From contig JBKHII010000021.1 of NCBI GenBank assembly GCA_046538735.1, positions 1 to 39,587 on the forward strand: a stretch of 39,587 bases of DNA, read 5' to 3'. This document shows, in pieces, positions 25,194 through 34,659 of this stretch. Every line of letters begins with the position of its first letter. The first letter of the stretch is position 1. The DNA is from SLST01 sp046538735 (GTDB lineage Bacteria > Spirochaetota > Spirochaetia > DSM-27196 > SLST01). Under the pieces are notes generated by a model that ran no database searches, had not been told where the DNA came from, and was given only the letters and a program-made list of their open reading frames with translations. The position numbers and the translations under genes are program-made.

Positions 25194-27851
25194 TCACGCG
25201 AGCTGTGCGAGATAGTCCCGCATCTTCTCGACCTTGCCTGAGAACTCGTTCTTCTTCGCTCGCTCTTTCTCCACGACTTCCTCACTCGCGTTGTTGAGGA
25301 ACCCGGGATTGGAGAGCTTCTTCTCGCTCTGCTGGAGGAGACGCTCGTTCTTCTCGAGCTCCTTCTTGAGCTTGGCGACCTCGGCCTCGAGATCGATCGC
25401 GTCCCGAACGTAGACGAAGACCTCGAAGCCGGTTCCCACGAGCGTCACGCTCCCGGTGCGATCGGGCGCGTCGGTGCCGTACTCGGTCGCCTCGGCTGTG
25501 GTGAGCAGCTCGATGAGGTCACGGTGCTCGGCGAAGTAGCCGGTGTGCGGGAAGGACGCCTCCGCGCGGACGGCGAACCGGATCTTCCGCGAAGGCGGGA
25601 TCGTGAACTCACTCCTGAGTGTCCGCACGGCTCGGACGAGCTCCTGAAGCGAGGCGAATGCCGCGGCTTCGGACGGGGCCTCCCGCTCCGCAGACTCGCT
25701 CGGGTACGGCGCGACGATGAGCGCCTCGCTCCGCGACGACTCAGGTATATCCGGCAGCTTCTGGTAGATCTCCTCCGTGATGAAGCTCATGAAAGGATGG
25801 AGCAGCCGCAGGCTCTCTTCGAGCAGCCGGACGAGCAAGGTGATCGCCCGATCCTTCTCTGCTTCGTCGTCCGAGTAGAGGGAGAGCTTGCTTGCCTCGA
25901 TGTACCAGTCGCAGAACTCGTTCCAGAAGAACTCGTAGGAGAGCTGAGCCGCCTCATTGAACCGGTACGCGGCCATGGCGAGCGATACACCCTTGATCGT
26001 CTCGTTGAGCCGGTGGAAGATCCATCGGTCAACGGGTCGCAGCTCTATCTCTGAGAGCGGCAGCAAGGTCCGCCCTTGGAGATTCATCAGGAGGTACCGC
26101 GCGGCGTTCCAGATCTTGTTCCCGAAGCGACTGCCGAGACCGAAGTCGTTCTCGTCTATGAGGACGTCCTGCCCCTGTGCGGCCATGAATGCGAGCGTGA
26201 ACTTGAGCGCGTCCGCTCCGAACCTGTCCACGATATCGAGCGGATCGACACCGTTGCCCAGACTCTTGCTCATCTTGCGCCCTTGCTTGTCCCGAACGAG
26301 GCTGGTCATGTAGATGTCGCGAAACGGAGCCTTCCCGGTGAAATGCATGCCGGCCATGATCATCCGACTGACCCAGAAGAAGATGATGTCGTAGCCTGTC
26401 ACGAGCGCGGAGGTCGGGTAATACGTCTCGAGATCGTCGGTCTCGTCGGGCCACCCCATCACGCTGAACGGCCACAGCCAGCTCGAGAACCACGTGTCCA
26501 GCACGTCGGGATCCTGACGCCACGGCCCGCCGTTCTCAACGAGCTCCTCTGCCGGGGGATCCTCGCGCAGGCACCTGACCTCGCCGGTATCGTCGTTGTA
26601 CCAGACGGGGATCCGGTGACCCCACCAGAGCTGCCGACTGATGCACCAGTCGCGGATGTTGGTGAGCCACGAGGTGTACGTGTTCTCCCATCGCCGCGGA
26701 TAGAACAGGATGTTTCCCTGCTCCCACGTGGCGAGCGCCTTCTCCCCGAGCGGTTTCATCCGAACGAACCACTGGTCGGACAGCAGCGGCTCGATCGGCA
26801 CGCCGGTCCGATAGCAGTGCCCGATCTGATGAACATGCTCCTCGTCGCGGACGAAGGCGCCGGCGACCTTCAGATCGGCGACCACGGCCTTACGAGCTTC
26901 GGGCACGTTCATACCGCGGTACGCCTCGGGCACGTTCTCGTTGAGTGTGCCGTCTTTGTTCAGGATGGAGATCATCTCGAGCTCGTGCCTGCGACCGATC
27001 TCGTAGTCGTTCGGATCGTGCGCCGGCGTTATCTTCACGGCGCCGGTCCCGAACTCGCGATCCACGTAGGCGTCCGCAACAACCGGAATGAGCCGGTCGG
27101 TGAGCGGGAGTCGAACGAGCTTGCCCACGAGCCCCTGATAGCGCTCGTCGTCCGGGTGAACCGCGACGGCGGTATCGCCGAGCATCGTCTCCGGTCTCGT
27201 GGTGGCCACCTGCACCGAACCCGATCCGTCTTCGAGCGGGTACTCGATGTGCGTCAGCCGGCCACGGACCTCCTTGAACTCGACCTCGTCGTCGCTCAAC
27301 GCGGTCTGCGCGCCGACAGACCAGTTCACCATGTAGAGGCCGCGGTAGACGAGTCCCTCTTCGTAGAGCGACACGAAGACGTGACGAACCGCGCGAGAGA
27401 GGCCGTCGTCCATCGTGAACCGCTCGCGGCTCCAGTCGCAGCTCGCGCCGATCTTCTTCAACTGTTTCGTGATCACACGGTGGTGGTTCTTCTTCACCTC
27501 CCACGTGCGCTCGAGGAACCGTTCCCGCCCGATCTCGCGCCGAGACGTTCCTTCCTCGCGAAGCTTGCGCTCGACCACCTGCTGCGTAGCGATTCCGGCG
27601 TGATCGGTACCCGGTACCCAGAGCGTCGGTCGGCCTTGCATCCGGTAGTAGCGTACGACGAGGTCCTGGAGGCTGTTGTTGAGTCCGTGGCCAAGGTGGA
27701 GCACTCCGGTGACGTTCGGCGGAGGCATGACGACAACGAAGGGTTTGCCCTCGCCTCGCGGTGAGAAGTATCCGCCGCTCTGCCACATCTCGTAGATGCG
27801 ATCCTCGAACTCGTTTGGATCAAAGCTCTTGGCGAGCTCCACTGCCTGCAT
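25194..27851 (-). CDS. valS: Valyl-tRNA synthetase
   Basis: An 885-residue class I synthetase that charges tRNA-Val. HIGH-type signature in TGVLHLGHGLNN (residues ~48-59), WVPGTDHAGIATQ, the editing domain with TTRPETMLGDTA, LDTWFSSWLWP, and the KMSKS loop RKMSKSLGNGVDPL (~522-535). The C-terminal ~65 residues form a coiled coil (VAKLKKELEKNERLLQQ) typical of ValRS tRNA-binding arms. Start at 27851 with GGGAGG upstream. Normal length. Confidence 0.96.
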   Translation of the reverse strand: MQAVELAKSFDPNEFEDRIYEMWQSGGYFSPRGEGKPFVVVMPPPNVTGVLHLGHGLNNSLQDLVVRYYRMQGRPTLWVPGTDHAGIATQQVVERKLREEGTSRREIGRERFLERTWEVKKNHHRVITKQLKKIGASCDWSRERFTMDDGLSRAVRHVFVSLYEEGLVYRGLYMVNWSVGAQTALSDDEVEFKEVRGRLTHIEYPLEDGSGSVQVATTRPETMLGDTAVAVHPDDERYQGLVGKLVRLPLTDRLIPVVADAYVDREFGTGAVKITPAHDPNDYEIGRRHELEMISILNKDGTLNENVPEAYRGMNVPEARKAVVADLKVAGAFVRDEEHVHQIGHCYRTGVPIEPLLSDQWFVRMKPLGEKALATWEQGNILFYPRRWENTYTSWLTNIRDWCISRQLWWGHRIPVWYNDDTGEVRCLREDPPAEELVENGGPWRQDPDVLDTWFSSWLWPFSVMGWPDETDDLETYYPTSALVTGYDIIFFWVSRMIMAGMHFTGKAPFRDIYMTSLVRDKQGRKMSKSLGNGVDPLDIVDRFGADALKFTLAFMAAQGQDVLIDENDFGLGSRFGNKIWNAARYLLMNLQGRTLLPLSEIELRPVDRWIFHRLNETIKGVSLAMAAYRFNEAAQLSYEFFWNEFCDWYIEASKLSLYSDDEAEKDRAITLLVRLLEESLRLLHPFMSFITEEIYQKLPDIPESSRSEALIVAPYPSESAEREAPSEAAAFASLQELVRAVRTLRSEFTIPPSRKIRFAVRAEASFPHTGYFAEHRDLIELLTTAEATEYGTDAPDRTGSVTLVGTGFEVFVYVRDAIDLEAEVAKLKKELEKNERLLQQSEKKLSNPGFLNNASEEVVEKERAKKNEFSGKVEKMRDYLAQLA

Positions 27852-27916
27852 GATGCCTCCCGGCTCCTTGGGATGAGTGAGAAGCTACCGAACGAACCGG
27901 AGGCTGTCTACCGGCG

Positions 27917-27930
27917 CGTCAACGTTGACG
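27917..27930. promoter_or_regulatory. Perfect 14-bp palindrome upstream of araD and valS
   Basis: CGTCAACGTTGACG equals its own reverse complement, with the central CG common in LacI-family operators. It lies 24 nt before TACAAT (27955-27960), a likely -10 box for araD. It also supplies a TTGACG in each direction, so it could be a shared -35/operator region. No LacI-type regulator is in the window. Confidence 0.45.
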
Positions 27931-27997
27931 GTTCTCGATTCGGCCGTGACCGGGTACAATAGCCTTCGATCGCGAAGGTTCGCGACGCGGAGGCACA

Positions 27998-28708
27998 ATG
28001 GAAGACGACTACAGGACTCTCAGGGAACAAGCATATCACGCCAATGCCGCGGTGCGAGACGCCGGGCTCGTCGTCCTGACGTGGGGAAACGCGAGCGCCG
28101 CGGATCACGAGAAAGGAGTGTTCGCGATCAAGCCGAGCGGGGTCGAGTACGACGAGCTCTCGCCGGAGGCTATCGTCGTCGTGAGCATTGAGACCGGCGA
28201 GGTCGTCTGGGGACGGCACCGCCCGTCATCGGATACCGCAACGCACCGTCGCATCTTCGAAGCGTTTCCCGGCGTTGGCGGCGTCGTGCACACGCACTCG
28301 TTCTACGCCACCGCGTTCGCCCAGGCCGGAACGCCGATTCCGTGCATGGGCACCACGCACGCCGATCACTTCGCGGGCCCGGTCCCGGTCACTCGCCATC
28401 CGACTCAGGCCGAGATCGAGGCCGGATACGAGACGGCAACGGGCGACATCATCGCAGACTACTTCACGGACAACGGAATCGACCCGCTCCACGTGCCCGC
28501 GGTGCTGCTACCGCATCACGGGCCGTTCGCGTGGGGGAAAGATGCTGATGAAGCGGTGAAGAACGCGATCGTGCTCGAAGCGGTCGCGCGGATTGCCTCG
28601 TACACCTATGCGATCACCGCGACTCCTCCGGCAATCCCGGATCGTCTCCAGAACAAGCACTTCGAGCGCAAGCACGGCCCGAACGCCTACTACGGCCAGG
28701 AACGGTAG
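27998..28708 (+). CDS. araD: L-ribulose-5-phosphate 4-epimerase (class II aldolase family)
   Basis: A 236-residue cytosolic enzyme interconverting L-ribulose-5-phosphate and D-xylulose-5-phosphate in pentose use. Signatures: VLTWGNASA and KPSGVEYDEL (phosphate binding), RPSSDTATHRRIFEAFP, the zinc ligands in VVHTHSFYAT and the family-specific CMGTTHADHFAGPVPVTR, and LLPHHGPFAWG for the third His. The same fold occurs in UlaF/SgbE, which use the same substrate in ascorbate pathways. GGAGG lies 5 nt before the ATG. It stands alone, without other arabinose genes; a palindrome upstream suggests regulation. Confidence 0.9.
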   Translation: MEDDYRTLREQAYHANAAVRDAGLVVLTWGNASAADHEKGVFAIKPSGVEYDELSPEAIVVVSIETGEVVWGRHRPSSDTATHRRIFEAFPGVGGVVHTHSFYATAFAQAGTPIPCMGTTHADHFAGPVPVTRHPTQAEIEAGYETATGDIIADYFTDNGIDPLHVPAVLLPHHGPFAWGKDADEAVKNAIVLEAVARIASYTYAITATPPAIPDRLQNKHFERKHGPNAYYGQER

Positions 28709-28787
28709 TGCGCCACGACCGGGAATCGCGATCGCGGGGATCAGGCTCGCGCGACGGCGAACGCCCCCCGATCGTTCCTCACCTGTC

Positions 28788-29837
28788 TCAACGAACCTTG
28801 ATGAAGATTCCGAAGAGCAGAATCGTGATCAGGATCTGAATCAGCGCGAAGCGAATGAGTACCTGCGAGTTGGACCAGTTCTGCGTGTGCCGGAAGTGGT
28901 CGTGCAGGGGAAAGCGAACCGTGTGCAGGACCCGCACGCGCGCGAATCGCAGGAGCGCTACCTTCAGGAGTCCGGTGCCACCGTTCACGAGAATGACGGT
29001 CGCCGCGAGCAGGATCATGAACGGGTTGCCCGTCACGATGATCGCGACGCCGATCACGAAGCCGAGCGCCCGGGAGCCGGCGTCGCCCATCAGGACAACC
29101 GAGGGATGCGCGTTGTACCAGAGATACGCGGCGAGACTGCCCACGAGCGTGAAGATCAGGATCGCCCATCGGTCGGATCCGGGATAGAACGGCACGAGGA
29201 AGTAATCCGCAAGCTCGGTGACGCCCACCACGAGATAGAGGAACGCTCCAAGGCTGACGAGCGCGAACAGCACGAGCGTGCTCGAGAGCCCGTCCACGCC
29301 GTCCGTACAGTTCGTGCTGTTGATGCTTACCCAGATGAGCAAGGTGGCGATCGGGACGAAAACGTAAATGCTGACCTCGAGCTGCGCCGAGGTGAACGGA
29401 AGCCAGACGACGTGCTGCGGTCCGCCGTAGAGGAGAAACGCCGCCGCCAGGGCGATGCCGAGATCGAGCGCTCCCTTGAGATACTCGCTCCACGGATTCG
29501 AGCTTCGGTCGTCCAGGTAGCCCGTCAGCATCGCGCTGAACGTGAGCGCAATCACGGCAAGCTGACGCCACCCCCACGGCACCACGAGTACGGCGACAAC
29601 GGCGAAAACGCTGATGAACACGACGCCTGCTCCGGTCGGCTTGCCCTTGGCCACATGGCCGTCCACGGCAAAGGTGCGTCCGCGATCGGACGGCAACCGG
29701 TCGAACATCCGAGGCAGCACGAGGAAGGTGACGACGAAACTTGAGACGGTGCCTGCTACGATAAGGAAGAGGCGCGAGCTGAACAGCCGAAATGGGCCGT
29801 AGAACGACTCGAGCGCCTCGCCGAGGAGAAACAGCAT
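28788..29837 (-). CDS. mraY: Phospho-N-acetylmuramoyl-pentapeptide-transferase (MraY)
   Basis: A 349-residue polytopic inner-membrane protein, about ten hydrophobic segments. It transfers phospho-MurNAc-pentapeptide to undecaprenyl phosphate (lipid I). Seen in order: GKPTGAGVVF (K-x-TPTMGG region), LTGYLDDRSS (catalytic Asp pair), STNCTDGVDGLSS (NxTDGxDGL), LMGDAGSRALG and FPLHDHFRH (the MraY His box, usually PxHHHxE, here with HDH). The His box makes MraY more likely than WecA. Start at 29837 is 2 nt after the stop of the upstream regulator gene, so they are co-transcribed. Confidence 0.88.
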   Translation of the reverse strand: MLFLLGEALESFYGPFRLFSSRLFLIVAGTVSSFVVTFLVLPRMFDRLPSDRGRTFAVDGHVAKGKPTGAGVVFISVFAVVAVLVVPWGWRQLAVIALTFSAMLTGYLDDRSSNPWSEYLKGALDLGIALAAAFLLYGGPQHVVWLPFTSAQLEVSIYVFVPIATLLIWVSINSTNCTDGVDGLSSTLVLFALVSLGAFLYLVVGVTELADYFLVPFYPGSDRWAILIFTLVGSLAAYLWYNAHPSVVLMGDAGSRALGFVIGVAIIVTGNPFMILLAATVILVNGGTGLLKVALLRFARVRVLHTVRFPLHDHFRHTQNWSNSQVLIRFALIQILITILLFGIFIKVR

Positions 29838-29839
29838 AC

Positions 29840-31075
29840 CTAACCGATACGTCGCTGTTCGCGACGCGACTTCTCGATCCGCTCCATCTTGCGGTAGTAC
29901 TTGGCCTGCTTCTCGATCTCCTCCATGTCGGAAGTGTAGATCTTGCTCTCGACCGCCTTGATCTTGGAGTTCTTGAGCAGATCGCGAACGACCTGGTTTC
30001 CCTCGGAAATCGGAAGACCGACCATGTTGATGAGTTCCTTGATGCCGAATTCGAAGGTGTACGGCTCGCCGGAGCGAATGGGTATGCGCGCTCGCTCGAG
30101 TTGGATGAGGAGCGCGTCGTACATCCGTCCGACCTCGTTCGTCAGCAACGTGTTCGCAAGCTGTTTGTAGATGAACCAGATGCGCTCGGCGAGCGTCGTG
30201 GTGAGCCGGGCGATGATCTGGGGCTGAGTCTGAACCATGCGCGCGAAGTTCTCTTTGTTCACGGCGAGGAGCACGGCATCCTCGAAGGCAATGGCGGAGG
30301 CTGAGCGCGGCTTGCTTTCTATGAGTGACATCTCGCCGAACATATCACCTTGACGCAGGACCGCCAGGAGGACTTCGCTGTCGTTGACGATTTTCGTGAT
30401 CTTCACACTGCCCTTCTGGATGATGTACATCTCCTTGCCGGGCATGTTCTCGCTGAAGACCATCGTGTCTTTCGGATAGGCGCGCGTGAATACGTTTTCG
30501 TCTCCGTCCAGGTAGACGGCCTTCGCGTACGGCTTGATCTTCGCCAGACGCTCTCGCGCGGTCACCACGTGCTCGCCGTTTGGGCAGTGCTTCAGGTACT
30601 GATAGTACGCGTAGTACGCCTGATTGTACTGGCTCTGCCGCGCGTAGTACTCGGCGACTCCGAACAGGTGCGATATGTCGCCCTCGTTCGCATTGCTCTT
30701 CAGGGTCAGTCGGGCCAGAGCGGCGTCCAGATAGCGGGTGCGCCGCGAGAAGCTCTCGATGATTTTCATCGCCACCGGCGTGTTGCGCTCGATGAGCATG
30801 CCGTATTGCTCGCGATGCACGGAGATCAGGCTGACGTCCGTCACGGCCTGGGCGGTTTCGATGTGGCTGTGCGAGGACATGGTTGAGACGACGCCGAAGA
30901 AGTCTCCGGGTCCGAGGATGTTGCCACCCTCCTCCTCAACGACCTCAACTTCCTTGCTGATGCGTACTTTCCCGCTTCGGATAATGAAGAAGTGATCGGC
31001 GTGAGCCTTCCCCTCGACGATGATGTACGCGCCTTTGGTGAAGTTGACGATCGAGAGCTGGAGTGGAGCACTCAT
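29840..31075 (-). CDS. Protein with two cyclic-nucleotide-binding domains
   Basis: A 411-residue cytosolic protein. Domain 1 (about 5-115) is a Crp-like beta-roll: KGAYIIVEGKAHADHFFIIRSG, GDFFGVVS. A helical/TPR-like middle (YYARQSQYNQAYYAYYQYLK) links to domain 2 (about 205-320): MYIIQKGSVKITK, GDMFGEMSLIESKPRSASA, close to the cNMP phosphate cassette (GExxL..RSA). The C-terminal ~90 residues (IKELINMVGLPISEGNQVVRDLLKNSKI) look like a Crp-type helix-turn-helix. So it may be a transcription regulator answering cAMP, cGMP or c-di-GMP; the ligand is open. It has a strong promoter and leads into mraY. Confidence 0.82.
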   Translation of the reverse strand: MSAPLQLSIVNFTKGAYIIVEGKAHADHFFIIRSGKVRISKEVEVVEEEGGNILGPGDFFGVVSTMSSHSHIETAQAVTDVSLISVHREQYGMLIERNTPVAMKIIESFSRRTRYLDAALARLTLKSNANEGDISHLFGVAEYYARQSQYNQAYYAYYQYLKHCPNGEHVVTARERLAKIKPYAKAVYLDGDENVFTRAYPKDTMVFSENMPGKEMYIIQKGSVKITKIVNDSEVLLAVLRQGDMFGEMSLIESKPRSASAIAFEDAVLLAVNKENFARMVQTQPQIIARLTTTLAERIWFIYKQLANTLLTNEVGRMYDALLIQLERARIPIRSGEPYTFEFGIKELINMVGLPISEGNQVVRDLLKNSKIKAVESKIYTSDMEEIEKQAKYYRKMERIEKSRREQRRIG

Positions 31076-31107
31076 GCACAATCCCGACGGTCGCACATTT
31101 CCACGTC

Positions 31108-31137
31108 AGTATACGGGCCGGTATTTTGGTTTGTCAA
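31108..31137 (-). promoter_or_regulatory. Sigma-70 promoter of the cNMP-binding regulator / mraY operon
   Basis: Minus strand TTGACA (31137-31132, perfect), 18-nt spacer, TATACT (31113-31108). The leader to the start at 31075 is about 26 nt and has only a weak GGGA as ribosome binding site. Confidence 0.72.
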
Positions 31138-31194
31138 TCGAAGCACACTCCCCCCTCGTCCGCCGGCCGAACCGGCAAGTCGAGCCGGGAACGA

Positions 31195-32490
31195 TCAGTC
31201 CAGGCCCCGTGCCGGCGGAAAGCCTGAGCACAATTCGGACACGCGCGACGCCACCGACTCTATTACCTCTTGTCGGCCGTGCGAGCCCAAAACTTCAAGA
31301 ATGAGCTCGGCGATCCGGCGCATCTCCGACTCTCCCATCCCTCGGGTCGTGACCGCAGGGGTGCCGATCCGGACACCGCTCGTCACGAGTGGACTCCTTG
31401 TGTCATAGGGGATTGCGTTCTTGTTGACGGTAATACTCGCCTCGTCGAGCATCGTCTCGGCCTGCTTGCCCGTGAGGTTGAAACCGGTGACGTCCACGAG
31501 CATGAGGTGGTTCTCCGTACGTCCGGAGACGATCCGCGCGCCTCCCTCGGCCAACGCGGTCGCGAGCTCCTTGGCGTTCGCCCGTATCCTCCGCTGGTAC
31601 TCCCTGAATCCGGGCTGAAGCGCCTCGCGGAAACAGACGGCCTTCGCCGCGATGATGTGCATGAGCGGCCCGCCCTGCACTCCCGGCATGACCGCGGAGT
31701 CGAGCAGCTCCGACCACATTCGGGTTCGTCCCGATTTCGGGGCCACCGCACCGAGCGTGTTCTCGGCGTCCGAACCGATGAGCACCATCCCGCCACGCGG
31801 CCCGCGGAGCGTCTTGTGCGTGGTCGTCGTGACGAAGTGGGCGTGCGGAACCGGCGAAGGATGCTCCCCGGCGGCAACGAGGCCCGCAATGTGGGCCATA
31901 TCGACCATGAGGAAGGCGCCGACCTCGTCTGCGATGGCACGGAATCGCGCGAAATCGATGACCTGCGAGTACGCAGAGGCGCCGGCGACGATGAGCTTCG
32001 GTCTATGCCTGCGCGCATCTGCGGCGATCTGATCGTAGTCGAGAACCTCGCTCTCCCGATCCACGCCGTAGTGCACGAAGTTGTACAGCCGTCCGGAGAA
32101 GTTGGCCGGACTGCCGTGCGTGAGGTGGCCACCGTGCGCGAGATCCATGCCGAGAATCGTGTCGCCGGGCTTGAGGACGGTCATGTAGACCGCCATGTTG
32201 GCGTTGCTGCCGGAGTGCGGCTGGACGTTCGCGTGCTCGCTTCCGAATAGCTCGTTCGCGCGGTCGCGTGCGAGGTTCTCGGCAATGTCGACGACTTCAC
32301 AACCGCCGTAGTACCGTCTTCCCGGGTACCCCTCTGCGTACTTGTTGGTCAGAACGGTACCGGCTGCCTCGAGCACGGCGCGGCTCACGAAGTTCTCGCT
32401 CGCAATGAGCTCGATCTTCCCGCGCTGGCGAGTTTCTTCCTGCTGGATGACCTGGAAGATATCGGGATCGGTCGTTTTCAGATTCGACAT
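31195..32490 (-). CDS. glyA: Serine hydroxymethyltransferase
   Basis: A 431-residue PLP enzyme that converts serine and tetrahydrofolate to glycine and methylene-THF. Seen: IELIASENFVSRAVLEA, NKYAEGYPGRRYYGG, VQPHSGSNANMAVY, LAHGGHLTHG, VDMAHIAGLVAAG and the PLP lysine segment VTTTTHKTLRGPRGG (~residue 230). Normal length. The start at 32490 has AAGGAA upstream. It is the last gene of the run behind the ECF sigma operon, 45 nt after the TIG/transglutaminase-like gene, with no promoter I can see in the gap. Confidence 0.96.
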   Translation of the reverse strand: MSNLKTTDPDIFQVIQQEETRQRGKIELIASENFVSRAVLEAAGTVLTNKYAEGYPGRRYYGGCEVVDIAENLARDRANELFGSEHANVQPHSGSNANMAVYMTVLKPGDTILGMDLAHGGHLTHGSPANFSGRLYNFVHYGVDRESEVLDYDQIAADARRHRPKLIVAGASAYSQVIDFARFRAIADEVGAFLMVDMAHIAGLVAAGEHPSPVPHAHFVTTTTHKTLRGPRGGMVLIGSDAENTLGAVAPKSGRTRMWSELLDSAVMPGVQGGPLMHIIAAKAVCFREALQPGFREYQRRIRANAKELATALAEGGARIVSGRTENHLMLVDVTGFNLTGKQAETMLDEASITVNKNAIPYDTRSPLVTSGVRIGTPAVTTRGMGESEMRRIAELILEVLGSHGRQEVIESVASRVSELCSGFPPARGLD

Positions 32491-32535
32491 CGGCTTCCTT
32501 TCGCTTCTGCAGCATAGGAGAAGCCCAACGAGCTG

Positions 32536-34155
32536 TCAATCGGAGCCGAATCTGCCGAACACGCGCGGTCGGTACCAGTCGAGCGTGAATGCGCTCACGA
32601 GCGAACCGCCCACGGCGTAGGTACGCTGCTGCGTGTAGGGATCGTCCGGGAACGCGACCGGCCCGTCGAGGAACGTGGGTTCACAGACGTCGCATCCGCG
32701 CTGGAACGAAATCCGGCGGTTGTCCAGGTTCCCGAAGTAGAACGACCGAGGGTCGTCCGGAACCGGGAACCGCGCGGGAAACGCTCCGTCCCCCAGCGAC
32801 GGATCAACCGGGATCCATCCGACTCCGGTCACGAAGAACTCGGCCCAGAAATGGGAGTATGCGAGGTTGTCGTCCGTAACGAGGACACCGCCGACAGGCC
32901 GCGACGGAACCTCTGCGGCTCGCAGCAAAGAGACGAACAGCATCGCGTACGTATAATCGTCGCCATAGCCGGACTCGAGTCCCGCGAGCACGGAGTGATC
33001 GCCTCTGCCCAACGCGTACGTGAGCGTGTCGAGAGTCGCCTCGTAGGCAGCCTCGGCGATTCGGTACGGAGCCGCGCGCCCGCTGCGGAGCCGGACGGCG
33101 ATGTCGTTCACTCGGGGAGAATCGACCGGGAGGTCGGGCAGAGGACGGGTGTAGTACGCGAAGAAGCCGCTTTCGCGCTCGTAACCGGTCGCCATTCGAG
33201 CCGGATCGAGATCGGCACGCAACGCATACCGGTCGAGAATCATCGTTCGCACGACCTCCCGCTCGAATGAACCGTCGATCTGCTCAAAACGCAGCTCACT
33301 CGGCTCGTCGTTGAGCGCACGAACGGCGCGCTGCGCCAGGGTGACGGGTGGCGAGGGAAGGCGCAGCGCAATATCGCGTTGCCCCGGTTGGAAGGGCGCC
33401 GTGTCCGCCGGTTCGGCGACCTCGACCGAGTGGAGCCGAGCGCCGTAGCGCACCGCGATCTCCACGGGTCGCTCGGCGACCAGCGAGCCCGCGGGCCGAT
33501 TGATGGAGACGCGGATGGGATTGCTCGTCCCCCACCGAGTCTCGATCGCAACGAAACCGGACACGGCTCCCGAAGGAACGCGGACCGTAATGCTCGAGTC
33601 GCTCCACGAAACGTAGGCGATCTCGCGGCTGCACGACGAGCACGGCGCGTCACCCGACATGGCGAAGACGACACGCGAGTCGCGTCGCGTCGTGCCGAAG
33701 TTCTCTCCCTCGAGCGTGACGAGCCCGCCGATCTGTGCCTCAGCGGAGTCGATTGCGTTCACCAGCGGCGCACCCGGGCGCTCTCCTGCGAAGGTCGTCC
33801 GAGGAATGGTCGACGCCACCTGGAGCAGCGTACCGTCGCTGCGACCACGATCGGTTTGAACGTAGAGAAGACCGGAGTCGGAGTCCGCGGGCAGACGGAA
33901 CCGGATTTCGCCGCTCGTCCAGCTCACGATACTGGAGGTGGGCAGCTCGCGACCGCCGAAGACGAGGTCGCCGATCGACTCCCCGAAGTGCTCGCCGCGT
34001 AGCGTTACTTCCTCACCCGTTTCGGCAACGCGCGGCTCGAGATCGCGGACGATCGGGTCTCGCCCCACGATCAGGACCAGGACGACCAGTACGACGAGTG
34101 CGACGGCTACGACTGCAACTGGAATGAGACCGGTGCGATTCGCTGTATCAGGCAT
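32536..34155 (-). CDS. Membrane-anchored TIG/transglutaminase-like protein lacking the catalytic Cys
   Basis: A 539-residue protein: short cytosolic N-terminus, one membrane helix (about 10-30, VAVVAVALVVLVVLVLIVG), then probable extracytoplasmic IPT/TIG-like domains (GEEVTLRGEHFG ~47-58; GGLVTLEGENFG ~141-153), a variable part, and a transglutaminase-like domain from ~370 to 480. The core reads GYGDDYTYAMLFVSLLRAAE, where active members have GDC-x-DYA; the Cys is replaced by Asp. The His (YSHFWAEFF) and Asp (WIPVDPSLG) of the triad remain. So it is probably a binding or structural module, not a peptidase. It follows the secreted-protein gene by 9 nt. Confidence 0.72.
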   Translation of the reverse strand: MPDTANRTGLIPVAVVAVALVVLVVLVLIVGRDPIVRDLEPRVAETGEEVTLRGEHFGESIGDLVFGGRELPTSSIVSWTSGEIRFRLPADSDSGLLYVQTDRGRSDGTLLQVASTIPRTTFAGERPGAPLVNAIDSAEAQIGGLVTLEGENFGTTRRDSRVVFAMSGDAPCSSCSREIAYVSWSDSSITVRVPSGAVSGFVAIETRWGTSNPIRVSINRPAGSLVAERPVEIAVRYGARLHSVEVAEPADTAPFQPGQRDIALRLPSPPVTLAQRAVRALNDEPSELRFEQIDGSFEREVVRTMILDRYALRADLDPARMATGYERESGFFAYYTRPLPDLPVDSPRVNDIAVRLRSGRAAPYRIAEAAYEATLDTLTYALGRGDHSVLAGLESGYGDDYTYAMLFVSLLRAAEVPSRPVGGVLVTDDNLAYSHFWAEFFVTGVGWIPVDPSLGDGAFPARFPVPDDPRSFYFGNLDNRRISFQRGCDVCEPTFLDGPVAFPDDPYTQQRTYAVGGSLVSAFTLDWYRPRVFGRFGSD

Positions 34156-34164
34156 CCGACGGAG

Positions 34165-34659
34165 CTATCCTTGTTCGGCTTCGTATGGAAGCACTTCTAC
34201 CTCGAGCTCGAGGTTCAGGGGCTCACTGTGCTGGTTTTCAAGATCCATGTCAAACGCCGATCTGCCCAACGGATAGAACACGACCCGCTCGCCTGCGGCG
34301 AGCGGCACGCTGCGCATCGAGGTCACGTAGCGCACCTCTTCGTCTTCCTCCGTGCGGAGGAGTATCTGCCCCTCGGCAACGAGGAGGATGCCGTCCTCGT
34401 TCTCGTACGGCGTGAATTCGGCTATGACCGTGATGTTGCCGCCTTCAAGGCGGAGACGTACGGCGCGACCGGAAACCGTGACCCGCGTGAGCTCGTAGCT
34501 CTGCACGGTCTCTTCGCCGTCCTGCGTCACCCGCGCGGTGATGTTCACGGTGAGCGCCTCGTCGAGCAAGGCCTGGAGGACGTCGTCCAGGTCGACCGCT
34601 CCCGCGGCGGTCGCGGTGAGAGCCATGAGCAGTCCGACGATCGGACGAGCTCGTCTCAT
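34165..34659 (-). CDS. Small secreted protein of the ECF operon, function unknown
   Basis: A 164-residue protein with a signal peptide (PIVGLLMALTATAAGA) and a beta-rich mature part of alternating hydrophobic and acidic residues (SYELTRVTVSGRAVRLRLEG, ILLVAEGQILLRTEEDEE). I recognise no domain. The start at 34659 overlaps the anti-sigma stop (ATGA), with GAGGTG upstream, so it is coupled to the anti-sigma factor and probably works in the envelope response of that operon. Confidence 0.68.
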   Translation of the reverse strand: MRRARPIVGLLMALTATAAGAVDLDDVLQALLDEALTVNITARVTQDGEETVQSYELTRVTVSGRAVRLRLEGGNITVIAEFTPYENEDGILLVAEGQILLRTEEDEEVRYVTSMRSVPLAAGERVVFYPLGRSAFDMDLENQHSEPLNLELEVEVLPYEAEQG

